Positions 4,954 to 7,933 of a stretch of DNA of 7,933 bases are shown in pieces (position 1 is the stretch's first letter; the number at the start of each line of letters is the position of its first letter). The notes beneath the pieces were generated by a model, which saw only the letters and a list, made by a program, of their open reading frames with translations, did no database searches and was not told where the DNA came from. The DNA lies in NCBI GenBank assembly GCA_031279735.1, contig JAITHX010000170.1, positions 1 to 7,933 of the forward strand, read 5' to 3'. The position numbers and the translations under genes are program-made. This DNA comes from Prevotellaceae bacterium (GTDB taxonomy: Bacteria; Bacteroidota; Bacteroidia; Bacteroidales; UBA932).

Positions 4954-6648
4954 TTATTTCCGTTTGCTCAGCAGATAGTCCACGCTGTTGAACATAAGGT
5001 TTCTAAAACTTTCCTCCTTCCAGTCGTCCCAGTAGCCGAGCGAAGTGTAGATTGCCCGGTCGTTGTTGATCCAGAACACGGGTTCGTCGGGGACGCCCGG
5101 ATTGCTGCCCAGCATCAGGACTATGGCTTTTTCCGACCGCAGGGGACGGTTTTTGTAGAGCCAGTTGAGGGTGGTGAAAGGTTTTACTCCCTTAAGCAGA
5201 GGATGATTTTCCATTCCGGGAACGAGCTTGAAGTCGGAGCCGGTTTTGAGGTGTCCGTAGTGACCCTGATAGTTTCCGCCCAGTACGTCGACGTCAAATT
5301 CAGGCCATTGAGCCAGATAGTCGGAGGTTTGTTCCTTCGCCTTTTCTATTCCGCCGCCCGAACGCGGCACATTGCCTTTGGCGTCGAACGAGTGCGAGGC
5401 GGTGCGGATGCCGATGACGGGACGTCCGCTTTCCACATACTTTTTGATTGCCTGCATCTTTTCGGGTTCAAGCGCGCGGCGGCGGATGAAGAAGATGGCA
5501 AGATCGGCATCCTCCATGATCTGAAGGTTTTCGAGATTGTGGCGTGTCGGGGGCAGGGTTTTCGAGTTGTTGTCGATTGGCATGCCGTAGGCGGCGTATT
5601 CGGCTTTGAGACTGGCGTCGGCATCCTTTTTGGCATCGTTCATAATGGGTATTCCGAGCGCGTAGTCGCAATGAATGTTTTTCTTCAGCGTGAGATCATG
5701 AGCAAATTCGGGCAGGGTCTGGTTGGCGCGATATTCGCTTTCGGCGGTGAGTATCGCGACGCGGGGACGTTTGTCGCCCTGAAATTTGAATTGCTTTTTG
5801 CCGGTGAAGTCGGTCGAAACTACCGACGGGCAGACGTAGGTTTCGATGTATTCCACCATCAGGTCGAGACCGGAGAAGTGATCGACGTAAGGCCACATCT
5901 CATGGTTGTACATCAGATCGGTCATGTCGCGCATCAGCACGACGTTCATTCCTATGGCTTTCATAGCGCGAAGTCCGAACGGGCGACCGATGACGCACAT
6001 ATTGGTGTGGACGCCGGTGAGGACAACGTTCTTGATGCCCTTCTTGCGGAAATAGCCGGCGACTTCGGTGCCGGAATCCGAAATCAGATCTTCATCCCTC
6101 ACTGTTATGGTTTCGATTTGCCGCTTCCAGACGCCCGCGGGCTTGCAGTCCTTGTTTTCGCAGCCTTCGTCGGACTGATCGACAGGCCACTTGGCGTTCT
6201 TCTCGGAAGGCAGCTTGTCGGGCCACTTTCCGGCAACCAGCCCTGCGCGGGTAACGACTTTGGGATCATCATGTTTCCGGGCTTCCTTTCTGCCGGGGTA
6301 ATCCTTGTAGAAGCCCATGCAGCCGCTCGGCGCGTGCACAATTTTCACGCCTTTGGCGCGCGCTATTTCGAGCACGTCGTTGAGGCGCGGAGCAAATTCG
6401 GCAACGCGGGCAGTTGCGTCTCTGCACCAGTGTTTGTCCCACATGTCGCAAATGATAATTGCGGTCTCGTTGGGATTCCACTTCTCGATTCTGTTCGTCA
6501 CGACCCACGCGCCCGTATCCAGAGTGGAGCGGACACGCTGCTGCAACGAAGCGCGAATGGGTTCGACGGTTTTGACTTCTTTCTTCGCTGTCGCAGCCGA
6601 CAGCGCGTAAACGACAATAAATGCCGCCAGCGATAATTTCTTTAACAT
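4954..6648 (-). CDS. Secreted isochorismatase-like cysteine hydrolase fused to a ThuA-like domain
   Basis: 564 residues in two domains. A signal peptide (1-21, cut after ATA) indicates export. Residues about 60-275 are an isochorismatase-like hydrolase: Asp68 in AIIICDMWD, the nucleophile Cys218 in TGVHTNMCV, then GRPFGLRAMK and VVLMRDMTD. The Lys of the usual Asp-Lys-Cys triad is not certain; Lys175 in VWKRQ is a candidate. Residues about 295-562 are ThuA-like (class I glutamine amidotransferase-like fold): RVAILTAESEYR, EDADLAIFFIRRRAL, GRPVIGIRTASHSF, GNYQGHYG and RAIYTSLGYWDDW. ThuA homologues often sit beside Gfo/Idh/MocA dehydrogenases, as here. The substrate is unknown; hydrolysis of an amide or ester linked to sugar oxidation is a guess. 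First structural gene of the operon, with a promoter at 6842-6873 and a leader of about 190 bases. The ATG at 6648 is chosen because the signal peptide starts there; the site ahead of it is AT-rich with no Shine-Dalgarno sequence. Confidence 0.92.
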   Translation of the reverse strand: MLKKLSLAAFIVVYALSAATAKKEVKTVEPIRASLQQRVRSTLDTGAWVVTNRIEKWNPNETAIIICDMWDKHWCRDATARVAEFAPRLNDVLEIARAKGVKIVHAPSGCMGFYKDYPGRKEARKHDDPKVVTRAGLVAGKWPDKLPSEKNAKWPVDQSDEGCENKDCKPAGVWKRQIETITVRDEDLISDSGTEVAGYFRKKGIKNVVLTGVHTNMCVIGRPFGLRAMKAIGMNVVLMRDMTDLMYNHEMWPYVDHFSGLDLMVEYIETYVCPSVVSTDFTGKKQFKFQGDKRPRVAILTAESEYRANQTLPEFAHDLTLKKNIHCDYALGIPIMNDAKKDADASLKAEYAAYGMPIDNNSKTLPPTRHNLENLQIMEDADLAIFFIRRRALEPEKMQAIKKYVESGRPVIGIRTASHSFDAKGNVPRSGGGIEKAKEQTSDYLAQWPEFDVDVLGGNYQGHYGHLKTGSDFKLVPGMENHPLLKGVKPFTTLNWLYKNRPLRSEKAIVLMLGSNPGVPDEPVFWINNDRAIYTSLGYWDDWKEESFRNLMFNSVDYLLSKRK

Positions 6649-6694
6649 TTTGAAGATTAATTTAATTTAGATACACATTATAACATTTTCCAAT

Positions 6695-6745
6695 TCATTT
6701 CCTTTCCTTTATTTTCGCAACACAACTCCGAAACTCCCGGTTCAT
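6695..6745 (-). CDS. 16-codon leader ORF with strong Shine-Dalgarno site
   Basis: In the operon leader GGGAGG (6752-6757), a 6-base spacer and an ATG open MNREFRSCVAKIKERK, ending in TGA (6695-6697), 46 bases before the hydrolase start. The TGA overlaps another ATG (ATGA) opening a 6-codon ORF. The ribosome binding site is far stronger than those of the main genes. The peptide is basic (six Arg/Lys) with no signal sequence. It could be a regulatory leader peptide, a small protein, or chance; only position and ribosome binding site support it. Confidence 0.35.
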   Translation of the reverse strand: MNREFRSCVAKIKERK

Positions 6746-6841
6746 CTTAAGCCTCCCTCTATTCAACAAACTGCCACGCTCTTATGTTTTGTCGAAGGGA
6801 TGCTAATTCTTTCGCGCGCCGTTCCCTTTATATCGGGCGCA

Positions 6842-6873
6842 CAAAGATACGGAAGATTTTTTTGAACTTCAAA
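6842..6873 (-). promoter_or_regulatory. Bacteroidota primary-sigma promoter of the three-gene operon
   Basis: Minus strand: TTTG (6870-6873), 20 bases, TATCTTTG (6842-6849), an exact match to the TTTG/N19-21/TAnnTTTG consensus of the Bacteroidota housekeeping sigma factor. Transcription should start near 6836 and run into the hydrolase gene at 6648, a leader of about 190 bases. No other good promoter lies between it and the gene, so it is the probable operon promoter. Confidence 0.75.
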
Positions 6874-6930
6874 ATGGGTGCGATTCAAATTGAAATTCCT
6901 AAATCCGGCTTCCGGCGTTATTTTCGAGAC

Positions 6931-6966
6931 TCGCATGTTTTTCGACATAATTCGCATGTTTCGACC
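6931..6966. repeat. Degenerate 21-bp direct repeat (TCGCATGTTT..CGAC)
   Basis: TCGCATGTTTTTCGAC at 6931-6946 recurs as TCGCATGTTTCGACC at 6952-6966, starting 21 bases later. The second copy is two bases shorter in the T-run. It lies upstream of the operon promoter, about 60 bases from the -33 box, so it may be only intergenic repeat DNA; a regulatory role is not shown. Confidence 0.5.
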
Positions 6967-7077
6967 GTCTTTTACGTTTTTGAAGCCTCCATGCATTCAG
7001 CGCGATACGGTCTATGCTCGCGGCACCCCCGACCATAACGCCCTGAAACAAGCCTCGCTGTCGTCATTTCTTCGTCC

Positions 7078-7121
7078 TTCCTATACCCTTCCTATACCCT
7101 TCCTATACCCTTCCTATACCC
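7078..7121. repeat. 11-bp tandem repeat TTCCTATACCC, four perfect copies
   Basis: Four identical 11-bp units (7078-7088, 7089-7099, 7100-7110, 7111-7121), with a near-match partial unit just before. A period that is not a multiple of three argues against coding, although one plus-strand frame stays open across it. A likely copy-number variable locus. Confidence 0.9.
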
Positions 7122-7374
7122 GGAACGACGATATGCTCTGCGGCATTTACAGCGACAGTTCGCGCTCCGTGACGTGCCGAAGTCCGAAGCGGCAACTGTG
7201 ATTTTGCTTGTCTCTATATTGATTTTGCGGTGATGTCTCGAATCCATTGATAGAGCTATCGCTGAAATTATCACGACGTATTATTTCCATACTTTCCGGT
7301 TGTGTAATAAAAAGTTGCAATATACGTTCGTATAACTCTCATGTATATCTGAAATAAATAATTCCTCTCCGACG
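7122..7374. other. Gene-free stretch with no recognised feature
   Basis: Between the 11-bp and 21-bp arrays I see no ORF with a ribosome binding site or family resemblance, no consensus promoter and no strong hairpin. A weak local repeat (CCGAAG twice, 7178-7190) is all that stands out. Confidence 0.5.
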
Positions 7375-7484
7375 CTCAAAAAGAGTCGACTCTTTGGTTC
7401 AAAGAGTCGACTTTTTGGTTCAAAGAGTCGACTTTTTGCCTCAAAGAGTCGACTTGTCGCCTCAACGAGTCGACTCTTTTTGAG
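7375..7484. repeat. 21-bp tandem array of GAGTCGACT palindromes, five units
   Basis: GTCGAC occurs at 7385, 7406, 7427, 7448 and 7469, exactly 21 bp apart, each inside AAAGAGTCGACTnTTT. The first unit is a full 16-bp palindrome. The ends are a 16-bp inverted repeat, 7375-7390 with 7469-7484 (CTCAAAAAGAGTCGAC). Because 21 is a multiple of three, both strands read as heptapeptide repeats; the minus strand (open 7281-7523, 80 codons) gives SRLFEPK-type repeats. I see no ribosome binding site or flanking domain to support a gene, so I call it a palindromic repeat array. Confidence 0.85.
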
Positions 7485-7568
7485 AATTGAAAATTGACTG
7501 TCGGACGGGCTGTCCAAAATCACGTATCGATCGTAAATATCTTCATCGCGGTAAAAAACTGCCGGAAC

Positions 7569-7589
7569 CGGAATAACTTATTTATTCCG
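7569..7589. repeat. 8-bp hairpin CGGAATAA-CTTAT-TTATTCCG
   Basis: A perfect 8-bp inverted repeat with a 5-base loop, directly followed by CATCCCTTA, the edge motif also found beside the repeats at 1640-1668 and 2498-2523. It is AT-rich with no T-run, so it is not a convincing terminator. Confidence 0.5.
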
Positions 7590-7610
7590 CATCCCTTAGC
7601 GGTTAGCGGT

Positions 7611-7661
7611 TAGTCCTGCCTGATAGGGGTCTGAAAAATCGACCCGTATTCGGCAGGACTA
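7611..7661. repeat. Two-tier inverted repeat (TAGTCCTGCC / GGCAGGACTA)
   Basis: An outer perfect 10-bp stem (7611-7620 with 7652-7661) encloses an inner 5-bp stem GGGTC/GACCC (7627-7631 with 7641-7645) around TGAAAAATC. Just before it lies a GCGGTTA direct repeat (7600-7613). It could fold as structured RNA on either strand, but no gene lies immediately downstream in the window, so a dispersed palindromic repeat is likelier than a riboswitch. Confidence 0.6.
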
Positions 7662-7718
7662 TACTTCCGTCGCGTTAAAATCGTGAGTTGAAAATTATTA
7701 TGGGATTGTGCGGTTATT

Positions 7719-7775
7719 CACCGCGTCGCGGTGAAAAAACACGCAAACTTTTTCCACACAATTCCCAGTAGAACC
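7719..7775. repeat. 57-bp dispersed repeat, copy 2
   Basis: This matches 123-179 at 50 of 57 positions in the same orientation. The hairpin stem CACCGC/GCGGTG is unchanged and the loop is GTC instead of AAC. In this copy no T-run follows the hairpin on the minus strand (AATAACC instead), so it would not act as an intrinsic terminator as copy 1 may. Confidence 0.8.
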
Positions 7776-7824
7776 AAAATAGAAAACGCGCCGCGGAGAC
7801 GCAGCATGGCGCGTCTTCGCGGCG
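7776..7824 (-). terminator. Putative terminator of a gene lying beyond the right edge
   Basis: Minus strand: CGCCGCGAAGACGC and GCGTCTCCGCGGCG pair over 14 bp with one wobble (7811-7824 with 7789-7802), 8-base loop, followed by CGTTTTCTATTTT. This is the form of an intrinsic terminator for leftward transcription entering from the right edge. As after the S41 gene, a copy of the 57-bp repeat follows. The gene it would serve is not in the window. Confidence 0.45.
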
Positions 7825-7933
7825 GCTTCGGTTCGGTCAATTTCGGTCGATTTGCGTCGGCCGAAAACGGACGAAATAGCACAGCCCCACACCAAAAGAC
7901 AAATACCGCCAGAGCTATTACCCAACGGAAACA

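Noticed and set aside
5203..6636. 477-codon plus-strand ORF opposite the hydrolase-ThuA gene
   Set aside because: Antisense shadow; the minus strand has a signal peptide and catalytic motifs, this frame has none.
6677..6682. Minus-strand TATAAT 29 bases upstream of the hydrolase ATG
   Set aside because: No matching -35 at a sensible distance, and the organism appears to use TTTG/TAnnTTTG promoters; the site at 6842-6873 fits better.
6878..7201. 107-codon plus-strand ORF
   Set aside because: It crosses the four-copy 11-bp array, which is not a codon multiple, and has no recognisable domain or ribosome binding site.
7281..7523. 80-codon minus-strand ORF with SRLFEPK heptapeptide repeats
   Set aside because: It arises from the 21-bp palindrome array, which is open on both strands; no start signal or non-repeat domain supports translation.
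7718..7933. Open minus-strand frame of 71 codons reaching the right edge, with a hydrophobic start
   Set aside because: It runs through the GC-rich terminator-like hairpin and into the 57-bp repeat, so it is probably not a real gene end; too little sequence to judge.

Overview
The window looks like a chromosomal segment of a member of the Bacteroidota (order Bacteroidales or a relative). The clues are a good match to the Bacteroidota primary-sigma promoter (TTTG, 20 bases, TATCTTTG, minus strand, 6842-6873), a second TAnnTTTG box at 1608-1615, AT-rich start regions with weak Shine-Dalgarno signals, and secreted dehydrogenase, hydrolase and S41 peptidase families typical of that phylum. This is inference from the sequence alone.

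All convincing genes are on the minus strand, in two blocks. Block one (6873 down to 2815) is a compact operon: promoter, leader of about 190 bases with a 16-codon ORF behind a strong ribosome binding site, a secreted isochorismatase-like/ThuA-like fusion protein (4954-6648), a Tat-type 231-residue OB-fold-like protein (4240-4935), and a Tat-type Gfo/Idh/MocA oxidoreductase (2875-4230), closed by an intrinsic terminator (2815-2848). The oxidoreductase is interrupted at codon 144 by an in-frame TGA where relatives carry Gly, so it is probably a nonsense-mutated pseudogene unless the base is an error or is read through. A ThuA-like protein beside a Gfo/Idh/MocA dehydrogenase recalls the ThuA/ThuB pairing, so carbohydrate or carbohydrate-derivative oxidation outside the cytoplasm is the reasonable guess. 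Block two is one secreted S41 (tricorn-like) peptidase (181-1581), followed by two hairpin plus T-run structures.

The gaps (1-180, 1616-2874, 6874-7933) hold no convincing complete gene but are full of short repeats and inverted repeats. They include a 63-bp hairpin array at 1790-2008 with compensated stem changes, a perfect 50-bp inverted repeat at 2249-2379, a degenerate inverted repeat at 2371-2512, 42-bp tandem copies at 2654-2821, a 21-bp GTCGAC array at 7375-7484, an 11-bp array at 7078-7121, and a 57-bp hairpin-bearing repeat near both window ends. Many periods are multiples of seven (7, 21, 42, 63).

I see no CRISPR array, transposase, phage gene, tRNA, rRNA or defence system. The least ordinary features are the intergenic hairpin arrays, the interrupted oxidoreductase, the leader ORF and the hydrolase-ThuA fusion.
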